Source: Polaromonas sp. OV174 (GTDB lineage: Bacteria > Pseudomonadota > Gammaproteobacteria > Burkholderiales > Burkholderiaceae_C). From it: a DNA stretch of 64,000 bases. A program made the translations under genes and the position numbers. Positions within the stretch are counted from its first letter, which is position 1. Each line of letters opens with the position of its first letter. Shown here one piece after another: positions 31,695-41,000 of the stretch. The DNA lies in contig NZ_FOKZ01000006.1 in NCBI RefSeq assembly GCF_900112285.1, positions 1 through 64,000 of the forward strand. The letters run 5' to 3'. A model generated the notes under the pieces. That model worked only from the letters and a program-made list of their open reading frames with translations, did no database searches and was not told where the DNA came from.

Positions 31695-34151
31695 ATGAAA
31701 ATGGCCCTGGCCCGTGTCAAAACCTTTGCCGCTCACATGCTGGGGCGGCTGCGCCATCCGACCCGGCGCGGCGTGGCCTTGGCGCTGGCGGCCGTGCCGA
31801 CGCTGGTGCTCTTGTATGTGCTGGTGCTGATTCCCTTTACGCCCAGCATCAGCGACCTGAGAAAGGCCAAGTCCGAAAAGCCAGCCCAGTTGCTCACGGC
31901 CGACGGCAAGGAGCTGGCCCTGCTCAAGCGCGCCAACCGCGATTGGGCCACGCTGGACGAGATCTCGCCCGCTGTGGTGAGCGCCCTGATCGCCACCGAA
32001 GACCACCGCTTTTTTCAGCACCACGGCATAGACCTGAGGCGTACCGCCTCGGCGGCGCTGCACACTTTTTCCGGCGATCTGCAGGGTGGCTCGACCATCA
32101 CCCAGCAACTGGCCCGCAACCTCTACCCCGAGGAGATTGGCCGGGCCCAGACCCTGACGCGCAAGATCAAGGAGGCCATCACGGCGCTGAAGATAGAAGT
32201 GGTCTACAGCAAGCAGGAGATTCTGGAGACCTATCTCAACACCGTGCCCTTTCTCTACAACGCCTACGGCATAGAAATGGCGGCCCGCACCTATTTCGAC
32301 AAGTCGGCCAGTGAACTCGATGAGCTGGAGAGCGCCACGCTGATAGGCATGTTGAAGGGCACCAGCTACTACAACCCGGTGCTCAACCCCGAGCGCGCGC
32401 TGCAGCGCCGCAATACCGTTCTGGCCCAGATGGTCAAGCGCGACAAGCTGAGCACGGCCAGGTTTGAGACGCTGAAGAAGCGCCCGCTCAAGGTCGATTT
32501 CGAGCGCCAGAGCGAGCCGCTGGGCAGCGCCCCCCATGTCACCCAGTATCTGCGCCGCTGGCTGATCGAATGGGCCGATCGCAAGGGCTACAACATCTAT
32601 GCCGACGGCCTGGTGGTGCACACCACGCTGGATTCGCGGCTGCAAAAGCTGGCCAACCAGGCGGTGGCGCGCCAGGCCGACCGGCTGCAAGGCGTGGCGA
32701 ATGTGGAGTGGGGGCCACGCGCTTGGGCCGCCAAAAAAGAGCTGGTGCGTGCCTTTGTGCGTGAGACCCGCGAGTACAAAAACGCCCGCAACGCCGGCCA
32801 GAGCGATGCGCAGGCGCTCAAAGCCCTGCAGGCCGATGCCGACTTCATGCGCACGCTGCGTCAGGACAAGACCCGTTTGCAGGCCGGTTTTCTGGCGCTG
32901 GATCCGAGAAACGGCCATGTGATGGCCTGGGTCGGCAGCCGCGACTTCGACCTGGATCCCTTTGACCATGTGCAGCAGGCGCGCCGCCAGCCCGGCTCGA
33001 CCTTCAAGCCCTTTGTCTATGGCGCGGCTTTTGAGCAGGGCGCCCATCCCGACGACAGCTTTATGGACGAGGCGGTGGCGATTCCCCTGGGCCATGGCGC
33101 GGTCTGGCGCCCCACCGATGGCGGCGAGCCCAGCGGGCGCAGCATGAGCTTGCGCGAAGGCCTGGTCTATTCCAAGAACACCATCACCGCCCAGGTCATG
33201 CAAAGCGTAGGCCCGGCGCGGGTGGCCAAGCTGGCCCAAGCCATGGGCGTGCGCCAAAGCAAGCTGGAGGCCGTGCCCGCGCTGGCGCTGGGAACCAGTC
33301 CGGTGACGCTGAAGGAAATGGTCTCGGCCTACGGCACCATCGCTAACAGCGGTGCTTATATCGAGCCCATGCTGGTGACGCGCATAGAGGACAGAAACGG
33401 CCGGGTGCTGGAGACCTTCCAGAGTCAGGCGCCCGAGCAGGCCATGTCGGTGGCCGGTGCGCAAACCCTGCTGGACGTGATGCGCGGCGTGATCGATCGC
33501 GGCACCGGCGCCGGCATTCGCAACCGCTTCGGCATACGCGCCGATGTGGCCGGCAAGACCGGTACCACCCAGGACAACACCGACGGTTGGTTCATCCTGA
33601 TGCATGCGCAACTGGTGGCGGGCGCCTGGGTCGGCTTTAACGACAACCGGGTGACGATACAAAGCAATTATTGGGGCCAGGGCGCGCACAGCGCACTGCC
33701 CATGGTGGGCGACTTCTTTGCGCAGTCCCTGAATGCCCGGGTGATTGATCCAAATGCGCGCCTGGCCGCAGCGCCCGATGTCACGGCGCTGGACAGCTTG
33801 CCGACCCAACTGGGCAACTGGTTGAGCGGCCTGTTCTCCAGCACGCCGGAAGCGGTGGCCAAGCCTGAGGCCGAGCCCGTAACGCGGCCGGCAGCCGTCA
33901 CGGTGGCACCGGTCAGTCCGATTAGTCCGATTAGCCCGGCCGTCAGTGTGCCTGAGTTGCCGCCGGCTCCGACCGCGCCAGCCCAGTTCCCGGCCCTTGC
34001 TCAACCCCAAATTCCGCCTGCGCCGCCGGATGATGCCCTGGACGTGTGGATCCGGTCGACACCCGCCGGCGAAGGCGGTGCCGCAGAAAAGCCGGCGGAC
34101 TCATTCCCGCGCCCCATAGGTTTGCAGGATGCGGTAACGCCCGGTGGCTGA
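31695..34151 (+). CDS. Class A penicillin-binding protein (PBP1-type transglycosylase/transpeptidase)
   Basis: An 818-residue bifunctional peptidoglycan synthase. A short cytoplasmic start and one membrane anchor (residues 26-47) precede the GT51 glycosyltransferase domain with catalytic Glu102 in ATEDHRFFQHHGID and GGSTITQQLARNLY. The transpeptidase domain has the active-site Ser435 in STFK, SKN near residue 494, and KTGTT from Lys621. From about residue 705 a Pro/Ala/Val-rich tail with a PISPISP repeat extends to the end, overlapping the convergent thpR gene by 51 bp. The tail is probably disordered and its exact end uncertain. Confidence 0.93.
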   Translation: MKMALARVKTFAAHMLGRLRHPTRRGVALALAAVPTLVLLYVLVLIPFTPSISDLRKAKSEKPAQLLTADGKELALLKRANRDWATLDEISPAVVSALIATEDHRFFQHHGIDLRRTASAALHTFSGDLQGGSTITQQLARNLYPEEIGRAQTLTRKIKEAITALKIEVVYSKQEILETYLNTVPFLYNAYGIEMAARTYFDKSASELDELESATLIGMLKGTSYYNPVLNPERALQRRNTVLAQMVKRDKLSTARFETLKKRPLKVDFERQSEPLGSAPHVTQYLRRWLIEWADRKGYNIYADGLVVHTTLDSRLQKLANQAVARQADRLQGVANVEWGPRAWAAKKELVRAFVRETREYKNARNAGQSDAQALKALQADADFMRTLRQDKTRLQAGFLALDPRNGHVMAWVGSRDFDLDPFDHVQQARRQPGSTFKPFVYGAAFEQGAHPDDSFMDEAVAIPLGHGAVWRPTDGGEPSGRSMSLREGLVYSKNTITAQVMQSVGPARVAKLAQAMGVRQSKLEAVPALALGTSPVTLKEMVSAYGTIANSGAYIEPMLVTRIEDRNGRVLETFQSQAPEQAMSVAGAQTLLDVMRGVIDRGTGAGIRNRFGIRADVAGKTGTTQDNTDGWFILMHAQLVAGAWVGFNDNRVTIQSNYWGQGAHSALPMVGDFFAQSLNARVIDPNARLAAAPDVTALDSLPTQLGNWLSGLFSSTPEAVAKPEAEPVTRPAAVTVAPVSPISPISPAVSVPELPPAPTAPAQFPALAQPQIPPAPPDDALDVWIRSTPAGEGGAAEKPADSFPRPIGLQDAVTPGG

Positions 34152-34604
34152 AGGCAGGGACGCCGCGAGGTAAAACGCCTTTACCTGCCAGGCTATGGCG
34201 CTTGGCGGGGGCAACAAAGCGTCGCTGGCGCGGCGTGCCAGCGTCACATGGGGCTGGAAACTGCGGTTGTGGGCGCTGAGCCCCAGCGCGCTCAGCTGCG
34301 CATCCAGCGCCGCTTGCAACTCAAGCAGTGCGGCCGATGCCATGCTGGGCCTGAGTACCGCCACCTCACCCCAGAGTTCGGGTTGCCCAAACAGCAGCGG
34401 GAAGGCCACAAAATCGGGTGCCCGCAGGCCCTGCAGCGGCTCGACCTGCGCCAAGTCCAGGTTGCCGACAAAGCGCAGCGTCAGATGAAAATCGGCTGCG
34501 GCGACCGGTTTGGCCTCTCTGGGCCAGACGCAGCTGGCCGAGTAATCGGCCAGTTGCTCGCGCAGTGGCGTGTCTGGCCAGAGGGCGAAAAAGAGGCGAG
34601 TCAT
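34101..34604 (-). CDS. thpR: RNA 2',3'-cyclic phosphodiesterase (2'-5' RNA ligase family)
   Basis: A 167-residue 2H phosphoesterase. Both catalytic HxT motifs are present: His40-Leu-Thr42 (FHLTLRF) and His119-Val-Thr121 (FQPHVTLARR). The N-terminus MTRLFFALWPDTPLREQL is typical of ThpR/LigT. It hydrolyses RNA 2',3'-cyclic phosphates in vitro; cellular role is not settled. Its 3' end overlaps the 3' end of the convergent PBP gene. Confidence 0.9.
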   Translation of the reverse strand: MTRLFFALWPDTPLREQLADYSASCVWPREAKPVAAADFHLTLRFVGNLDLAQVEPLQGLRAPDFVAFPLLFGQPELWGEVAVLRPSMASAALLELQAALDAQLSALGLSAHNRSFQPHVTLARRASDALLPPPSAIAWQVKAFYLAASLPSATGRYRILQTYGARE

Positions 34605-34613
34605 GGGCGTTGC

Positions 34614-34672
34614 CTGCTATTTAATTGATAGCGTTATGCGGCCGTGTTGATTGGGCTAGAGCCTAATTTTGA
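34614..34672 (+). repeat. Dispersed repeat family 1, copy upstream of thpR
   Basis: CTGCTATTTAA, GATAGCGTTATGCGGC, TTGGGCTAGAGCC and TTTTGATT match the family pattern. It lies between thpR and the dienelactone hydrolase gene and ends about 47 bp before the latter's stop codon. Confidence 0.7.
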
Positions 34673-34719
34673 TTAAAAATCGAGCAAACCCGCAGGCCGC
34701 GGCGGGCCTGGCGCTCAAT

Positions 34720-36174
34720 TCAGTAAGGCAAGGCAAAGCCATCGCGCCCGGCGTTGATGCGCAGCGCCGTCGGCTTGCCATCCAGCGCCTGGGCGCTCAG
34801 CGACACGCTGGCGCCAGACACCAGCAGGCTGCGGTCGGCCGGCTTGAAGCTCACGATGGGCGTGCCTGGCGGCACGATGATGGTTTGCTCGCCGCCCTGG
34901 TATTTCAGCTGCAGCTTGCGGCCTTGGGGCGCCGTCGCCAGATCGGCCACCGTGGCATTGGTCATGGTGCTGTCGGGCGCCAGATCGAAAGGCCTGTGGC
35001 CTTCGCCGCTGCCGCGCGCCGATTCGGGAAATACCGTCACGGCCACGGCGCGCTGCGAACCGTCGGCCTGGGGCTGGCCGCCCACGCCGACGAAACTGCC
35101 GGCGTGGATGTCGGCGAGCGCGATCGGGTAGACCTCCATCACCACCAGCTTGGCCGGCAGCGCCAGTGTGATGACTTCGCCGCCGCGCGTTTTCAGCATC
35201 AGGCTGTCGGGCCCGACAGCCTGCAGCGTGCCGCGCAGGCGCACTACCGGTGAGTCCTGGGCTGTCGCGACGCTGGCCGGAGCCTGCAGATGGGTTTTGA
35301 AGAAAGCGATGGTGCGCTCCCAGGCCAGCTTGGCGGCGGCCGCGTCATAGCGCGGCGTGGTGTCGTTGTTAAAGCCGTGTTGGGTGCCGGGGTAGCGGTA
35401 AACCGTGTAGCTCGCGCCGGCGGCCTTGAGCGCCGCTTCATAGGCCGGCCAGGCGGCATTGATGCGTTCATCCACCGCCGCTTGCTGCACCAGCAGCGGG
35501 GCCTTGACCTTGGCGGCTTCGGCGGGCGCCGGAACGTTGCCGTAAAAGGGCACGCCGGCATTGAGCTCGGGCAGGCGGGTGGCCAGCAGATGGACGATGC
35601 CGCCGCCATAGCAAAAGCCCACCGCGCCTAGCTTGCCGTTGCCGTCGCTGCGGGCCTGCAGCCAGCGGGCGGCGGTGACGAAATCCTCTAGCGTCTTGGC
35701 CCGGTCCAGGGTGGCGAAGGCGGCGACGGCCTTTTCCTCGTCGCCCGGGTAGCCACCCAGCGGGGTCAGCGCATCGGGGGCAAAGGCCATGAAACCGTCC
35801 AGCGCCAGGCGCCGGGTGATGTCTTCGATGTGCGGGTTCAGGCCGCGGTTTTCATGAATCACCAGCACCGCCGGCAGCTTGGCTGTGCCGGCGCCGGCGG
35901 GCCGCGCCAGATAGCCCGTGATGCTGCCGTGGCCGGCGGGCGAGGCCAGGCTGAGGCGTTCGGTTTTCAGTCGCGGGTCATTGGGCGTCACCTGCTGTCC
36001 GGCGGCGAAGTCGGGGCTGAGGGCGGCCAGCAGGCCGGCGGCCGTGATGCCGGCCTTGGCGAATTTTTGTGCCTGGGCCAGAAAACCGCGCCGGTCCAGC
36101 TGGCCATGGACATAGGCGTCGAAGAGGATTAACAGTTCCTGGTCAAAGTCTTGGGCGCTCAGGCGTGGTGGCAT
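34720..36174 (-). CDS. Dienelactone hydrolase-family protein with an extra C-terminal domain
   Basis: A 484-residue protein; the start at 36174 has AAGGAGT upstream. Residues 1 to about 60 carry a hydrophobic segment (AGITAAGLLAALSPDFAAG) that may act as a signal. Residues about 65-292 form an alpha/beta-hydrolase of the DLH family with nucleophile Cys188 in GFCYGGG and His266 in GTQHGFNND. From about residue 305 follows an unrelated domain (LRGTLQAVGPDSLMLKTRGG, DIHAGSFVGVGGQPQADGS, MTNATVADLATA, IIVPPGTPIVSFKPADRS), which resembles secreted DUF5666-like beta-rich proteins that normally stand alone. The substrate is unknown. Confidence 0.85.
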   Translation of the reverse strand: MPPRLSAQDFDQELLILFDAYVHGQLDRRGFLAQAQKFAKAGITAAGLLAALSPDFAAGQQVTPNDPRLKTERLSLASPAGHGSITGYLARPAGAGTAKLPAVLVIHENRGLNPHIEDITRRLALDGFMAFAPDALTPLGGYPGDEEKAVAAFATLDRAKTLEDFVTAARWLQARSDGNGKLGAVGFCYGGGIVHLLATRLPELNAGVPFYGNVPAPAEAAKVKAPLLVQQAAVDERINAAWPAYEAALKAAGASYTVYRYPGTQHGFNNDTTPRYDAAAAKLAWERTIAFFKTHLQAPASVATAQDSPVVRLRGTLQAVGPDSLMLKTRGGEVITLALPAKLVVMEVYPIALADIHAGSFVGVGGQPQADGSQRAVAVTVFPESARGSGEGHRPFDLAPDSTMTNATVADLATAPQGRKLQLKYQGGEQTIIVPPGTPIVSFKPADRSLLVSGASVSLSAQALDGKPTALRINAGRDGFALPY

Positions 36175-36275
36175 GGGGACTCCTTGGCAAAAACGCAGCA
36201 TACGCCGGGCGTAAAAAATCCGTCAAGTCGGCTTGGCCGGCGCGTTAGGATCGGTCCTTGATCCACGGAGACTTT

Positions 36276-37058
36276 ATGCGCAAGCGCGACAGAGAAGAAG
36301 AGCCATCGGTTGCCCTGTACTGGGATTTTGAGAACTTGCACGCCAGCCTGTGCGAGGCCAAGCAAGAGGGCGCTTACAGCAAGCAGGACAACCGCTTCCG
36401 GGTGCAGGAGCCGCTGATCGAGGTGCAGGCCATTGTTGAGCTGGCGGCTTCGTTCGGCCCGATTGCCATCAACCGGGCCTACTGCAACTGGCAGTATTTC
36501 AGCCGCTACCGCGATGCCTTGCTGCAAAACGCGGTAGAGCTGATACAGCTGTTTCCACCCGGCGGCGGCGCCAAGAATGGGGCCGACATCAAGCTGTGCC
36601 TGGATGCCATGGAAGACATAGGGCGCTTTGGCCACATAGGCACGGTGGTCATCGTCAGCGGCGACAGCGACTTCATGCCGCTGTCACAAAAAATCAAGGC
36701 GGCCGGGCGCACTCTGGTGGGGGTGGGCGCGCGTCCCTTCACCAATCGCCATTGGGCCAAGAGCTGCCACGAATTTCGCTATTACGAGAGTTTGCTGGAG
36801 AGCCCGGCGCCCACAGCAACGGCACTGCAGGTCGACGCGGCGGCCGAGCTCCTGCAGCGGGCGCTGCGCCTGCTGGCGCCGAGCCTGGGCGATGGCTGGG
36901 TCGGCCAGACGGCGACCTGGCAGATGATCAAGCGCCTGGATCCCAGCTTTGAGCCCAGGGAGCATGGCTACGCCGATTTTCCGGCCATGCTCAAGGCCTT
37001 GGCGACCCTGCTGGAAGTCAGGGAGGGCGAGCCGGAGCCGCTGGTGCGACTGCGCTGA
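36276..37058 (+). CDS. NYN-domain ribonuclease-like protein with LOTUS/OST-HTH domain
   Basis: A 260-residue protein. The N-terminal NYN (DUF88/LabA-like, PIN-type) domain shows the acidic residues expected for metal-dependent RNA cleavage: ALYWDFENLH (Asp17), GADIKLCLDAMEDI and VIVSGDSDFMPLSQKIK. A C-terminal LOTUS/OST-HTH-like domain (LLQRALRLLAPSLGDGWVGQ, TWQMIKRLDPSF, GYADFPAMLKAL) would bind RNA. The start at 36276 has ACGGAGA upstream. The cellular target is unknown. Confidence 0.88.
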   Translation: MRKRDREEEPSVALYWDFENLHASLCEAKQEGAYSKQDNRFRVQEPLIEVQAIVELAASFGPIAINRAYCNWQYFSRYRDALLQNAVELIQLFPPGGGAKNGADIKLCLDAMEDIGRFGHIGTVVIVSGDSDFMPLSQKIKAAGRTLVGVGARPFTNRHWAKSCHEFRYYESLLESPAPTATALQVDAAAELLQRALRLLAPSLGDGWVGQTATWQMIKRLDPSFEPREHGYADFPAMLKALATLLEVREGEPEPLVRLR

Positions 37059-37063
37059 CGGGG

Positions 37064-37354
37064 TTAGAGCTTGGTCTGGCTGGTGTCCGCAGGCCATTCG
37101 CTGAAGGGAAAGGGCAGCTCCTCGCTGCCAAAGCTTTCAAAGACGGCAATCTGGGCCAAGTAGCGGCCCAGGCTTTTCCCCAGTTGCTGCAGACGGGCGT
37201 TGGGCGCGTCCGTGACCACTGCCAGCAGCAACTGCAACAGCGCCACCAGGCTGAGCAGCCAAACGGCCAGCTGAAAGGCCAATGCCATCAGCAGCATCAA
37301 CACCAGGCGCAGCCACAGCTTGCGCGGTGGCACAGGAGCGATCAGTTCATTCAT
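37064..37354 (-). CDS. DUF4389 membrane protein
   Basis: A 96-residue protein with a membrane-spanning region (LWLRLVLMLLMALAFQLAVW, SLVALLQLLLAVVT) followed by a soluble end with LGRYLAQIAVFESFGSEELP and PFPFSEWP, the pattern of DUF4389. No function is known. It lies 10 bp downstream of the universal stress protein gene, so the two are probably co-transcribed. Confidence 0.75.
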   Translation of the reverse strand: MNELIAPVPPRKLWLRLVLMLLMALAFQLAVWLLSLVALLQLLLAVVTDAPNARLQQLGKSLGRYLAQIAVFESFGSEELPFPFSEWPADTSQTKL

Positions 37355-37364
37355 CGTTGGTGCT

Positions 37365-37805
37365 TCAGCGCGCCACCAGGACCGGCAGCGGGGACTCCGC
37401 CACGACCTTGCTGGCCACGCTGCCCAGCATCAGCCTGGCTATGCCGCTGCGGCCGTGCGAGCCGACCACGATGAGGTCGACGCCTTCATCCTTGGCGGTT
37501 TGGACAATGCCGCTGGCCGCCGCCACGTTTTCAACCATGCGCGCCTGCATGCTCACCAGGCTTGCGCCTTGGCTGCATAGCTGGGCCACCTTGGCATGGG
37601 CTTGCGCGGCGTGTGCCTGGGCCGCTGACATATAGGTTTCAAAGCCTAGCGGGTTGGACTCGCCTATGGCCAGAAAAGGATAGGGATCGATGACATACAC
37701 GGCCAGCAGTTTGGCGCCGTGTATGCGTGCCAGGTTGACGGCCAGCTGTGCGGCGTGTTCGGAGGCCGGGGAGCCGTCGGTGGCGATCAGGATGTGTTTG
37801 AACAT
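37365..37805 (-). CDS. Universal stress protein (UspA family)
   Basis: A 146-residue UspA-fold protein. The N-terminus MFKHILIATDGSPASEHAAQ and the C-terminal ATP-binding loop VVGSHGRSGIARLMLGSVAS, followed by SPLPVLVAR, are standard for nucleotide-binding UspA proteins. The start at 37805 is chosen because the family begins there. It may bind ATP and respond to stress or stationary phase; the specific role is open. Confidence 0.92.
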   Translation of the reverse strand: MFKHILIATDGSPASEHAAQLAVNLARIHGAKLLAVYVIDPYPFLAIGESNPLGFETYMSAAQAHAAQAHAKVAQLCSQGASLVSMQARMVENVAAASGIVQTAKDEGVDLIVVGSHGRSGIARLMLGSVASKVVAESPLPVLVAR

Positions 37806-37930
37806 GGGGTCTCGCTTCTGAAGTGGCTGAGTCCGCATTCTGCGCCGGGCGCCGCATTTCCAGAAGTCACCCGGGTCTGCGGGTGTGGCGGTGTTGCGCG
37901 GTTTTCCGGCAACACGCTTGAAAATTTAGA

Positions 37931-37984
37931 GAAAAAAGGCCGCTATCCCAATAGGGACGGGCGTAGCCAGCTATTAAATTAGAA
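37931..37984 (-). repeat. Dispersed repeat family 1, copy between uspA-like and FAD oxidoreductase genes
   Basis: On the minus strand TTTAATAGCTGGCTACGCCC, ATTGGGATAGCGGCC and TTTTTTCTC follow the family. It lies in the 237-bp gap between the start of the stress protein gene and the stop of the large oxidoreductase gene. GGCC followed by TTTTTT could assist termination on the minus strand. Confidence 0.65.
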
Positions 37985-38042
37985 GTAACGTCGGGGCGGC
38001 CTGTGCGCTGGGCGCGACCCCGCATAGATCGTCAACAGGCGC

Positions 38043-41000
38043 TTAGCTTTGCAGCTGCCTGGCCAGCAATACCGCCACATGAATCGCTTCGCGCTGCGCG
38101 CCGTCCTTGATCTGGTGGCGGCAACTGGTGCCGTCGGCCACCACGATGGCGTCGGGCTGCTGGCGCACGGCCGGTAGCAGGCTGAGTTCGGCCATTTGCA
38201 TGGACACCTCGTAGTGACTGGCCTCGTAGCCGAAGCTGCCGGCCATGCCGCAGCAGCTCGATTCAATCAGCTCGGGCTGGGCGCCCGGAATCAGTTTGAG
38301 CACGTCCATGATGGGGCTGACCGCGCCAAAGGCTTTCTGGTGGCAATGACCGTGCAGCAGTATCGGCTGTGCGGCGGGCTTGAGCCTGGCCTTGAGGGTT
38401 TCCAGCCGACCGGCAGCGGCTTCGCGGGCCAGAAACTCCTCCAGCAGCAACGCGTGCCGGCTGATGGTTTGGGGCGCTTCGCCCAGTCCCATGACCAGCA
38501 TTTCGTCACGCAGCGTCAGCAGGCAGGAGGGCTCCAGGCCAACGATGGCGATGCCTTTTTCGGCAAAGGGCAGCAGGGCATCGACCACTTCGCGCGCCTT
38601 GGCCTTGGCCTTGTCGACCATGCCGCTGGCCAGGTAGGTGCGGCCGCAGCACAGGCTTTTGCCGTCTGCCACGGTCTTGCTGGCGATGTGTACGGTGTAG
38701 CCGGCCGCCTGCAGCACTTTGAGCGCTGAAACGGCATTTTTGGATTCGAAGTAGCCATTGAAGGTATCGACAAACAGCACCACCGGCCGGGTGGCGGCCA
38801 GGACTTCCTCGCGGCTGGCGGTCTTGAGGCGCTCGTGCAGCATTGTGCCGGGCGTGCTCAGGCGTTTCCAGAAGGTTTGGCTGGTCCATTGCGGCAGGCT
38901 GCGGCGAGCCGACAGGCCCAGCAGTTTTTCGCTCCAGACGGCCAGGCCGGGCACCTTGTCGCGCAAATTGAGCAGCGGCGCCAGGCGGCTGGCCCAGTGG
39001 GCGTAGTCCGGCAGATAGGCGACCAGCTTGTCTTTCAGCGTGTAGCCGTGCCTGGCCTTGTAGTGGTGCAAAAACTCCACCTTCATCTTGGCCATGTCCA
39101 CGCCGGTCGGGCAGTCGCGCTTGCAGCCCTTGCAGCCCACGCACAGGTCCAGCGCCTCTTTGACGGCGGGGCTGGTGAAAGCCTGTTCGGCATTCATGCC
39201 TTCGAGCTGACCCGAGAAGGCCAGGCGCAGCGTGTTGGCGCGGCCGCGCGTCACATGTTTTTCGTCGCGCGTGACGCGGTAGCTGGGGCACATGGTGCCG
39301 GCGTCAAACTTGCGGCAGTGGCCGTTGTTGTTGCACATCTCCACGGCCTTGGCAAAGCCCTGGGCGGCATCGCCGCCGCTGCCGGGCGCGCTGGTCTGCT
39401 CGGTGACCGGGTCGTTCTGCACATTCCAGGCGCTCCAGTCCAGCGCGGTCTTGATCGGGATGACCTTGTAGCTGGGTGGAAAGCGCATCAGCTGGGTGTC
39501 GTCCATCTTGGGCGGATTGACGATGCGCTGGGGGCTGAGCAGATTGAGCGGATCGAGGTAGCTCTTGATCTGCGAAAACGCGTGCGTGATCTTGGGGCCA
39601 AACTGCCACTCGACCCATTCGCCGCGGCACAGGCCGTCGCCGTGCTCGCCGCTGTAGGCGCCCTTGTAGTGGCGCACCAGTTCCGAGGCTTCTTCGGCGA
39701 TGGCGCGCATTTTTGAGGCGCCGCCCCGCCGCATGTCCAGGATGGGCCGCACATGCAAGGTGCCGACCGAGGCGTGGGCATACCAGGTGCCCTTGCTGCC
39801 GTGCTTGCGAAAGACCTGGGTCAGCGCGTCGGTGTATTCGGCCAGGTGTTCCAGCGGCACGGCGCAGTCTTCGATGAAGCTGACCGGTTTGCCGTCGCCT
39901 TTGAGGCTCATCATGATGTTGAGGCCGGCCTTGCGCACTTCCCAGAGGTTTTTCTGCGGCGCGTCCTCAATCATTTCCACCACGGCTCCGGGCAGGCCCA
40001 GCTCGCCCATCAACTCCACCAACTGCTTGATCTTGGGCGTGAGTTCGGCCTTGGACTGGCCGGAAAACTCCACCAGCAAAATGGCATCGGGCTGGCCTAT
40101 CAAAGCGGTGCGCACCGTGGCCGCAAAGGCCGGGTTTTGCAGCGACAGCTCAATCATGGTGCGATCGACCAGCTCGACCGCGGTCAGCGTGCCGTCGCCC
40201 AGCTTGACGATGTGCTGGGCCGCATCCATGGCCTGGTAAAAGGTCGGGAAGTTCACCACGCCCAGCACCTTGGTGCGCGGCAGTTCGGCCAGGCGCAGCT
40301 TGAGCGATTGGGTCAAGGCCAGCGTGCCTTCGCTGCCTATCAGCAGGTGGGCCAGGTTGACCGAGCCGTCTGCCGTGTAAGGCTTTTCGTTCTGGTTGTT
40401 GAAGATGTCCAGGTTGTAGCCGGCCACGCGGCGCATCACCTTGGGCCAATGCGCTTGCAGCTCGGGCCTGAGCTGGTCGGACAAGGCCTTGACGTAGTCG
40501 CCCAGGGCCCGTGCTTCGCCGGTGGCCGCGTCGTAGCGGCCCAGCGTCAGCAGGCTGCCGTCCGAGCGCCAGGCAGTGGCGCCCAGCACGTTGTGCACCA
40601 TGTTGCCGTAGGCGATGCTGCGGCTGCCGCAGGAGTTGTTGCCGGCCATGCCGCCCAGCGTGGCCTGGGCGCTGGTGGAGACGTCCACCGGATACCACAG
40701 GCCGTGTTTTTTCAGCGCGGCGTTCAGGTGGTCCAGCACGATGCCGGGTTCGACCTCGACCGTGCGCTCTTGCGCGTTCACATTCAGGATGTTGCGCACA
40801 TGCTTGGCGTGGTCTATGACCAGGCCGGCGCCGACGGTCTGGCCGCACTGGCTGGTGCCGCCGCCGCGCGGCACGATGGGCACCGCCAGATCGCGGCAGA
40901 TATCCATGGCGAGCTTCACGTCGTTGGCGTTGCGCGGCACGAACACGCCGACCGGCATCACCTGGTAGATGGAGGCATCGGTGGCGTAGCGGCCGCGGTC

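Noticed and set aside
31674..34010. A 778-codon minus-strand frame opposite the penicillin-binding protein
   Set aside because: The plus strand carries all GT51 and transpeptidase motifs; the antisense frame is Gln/His/Arg/Gly-rich noise.
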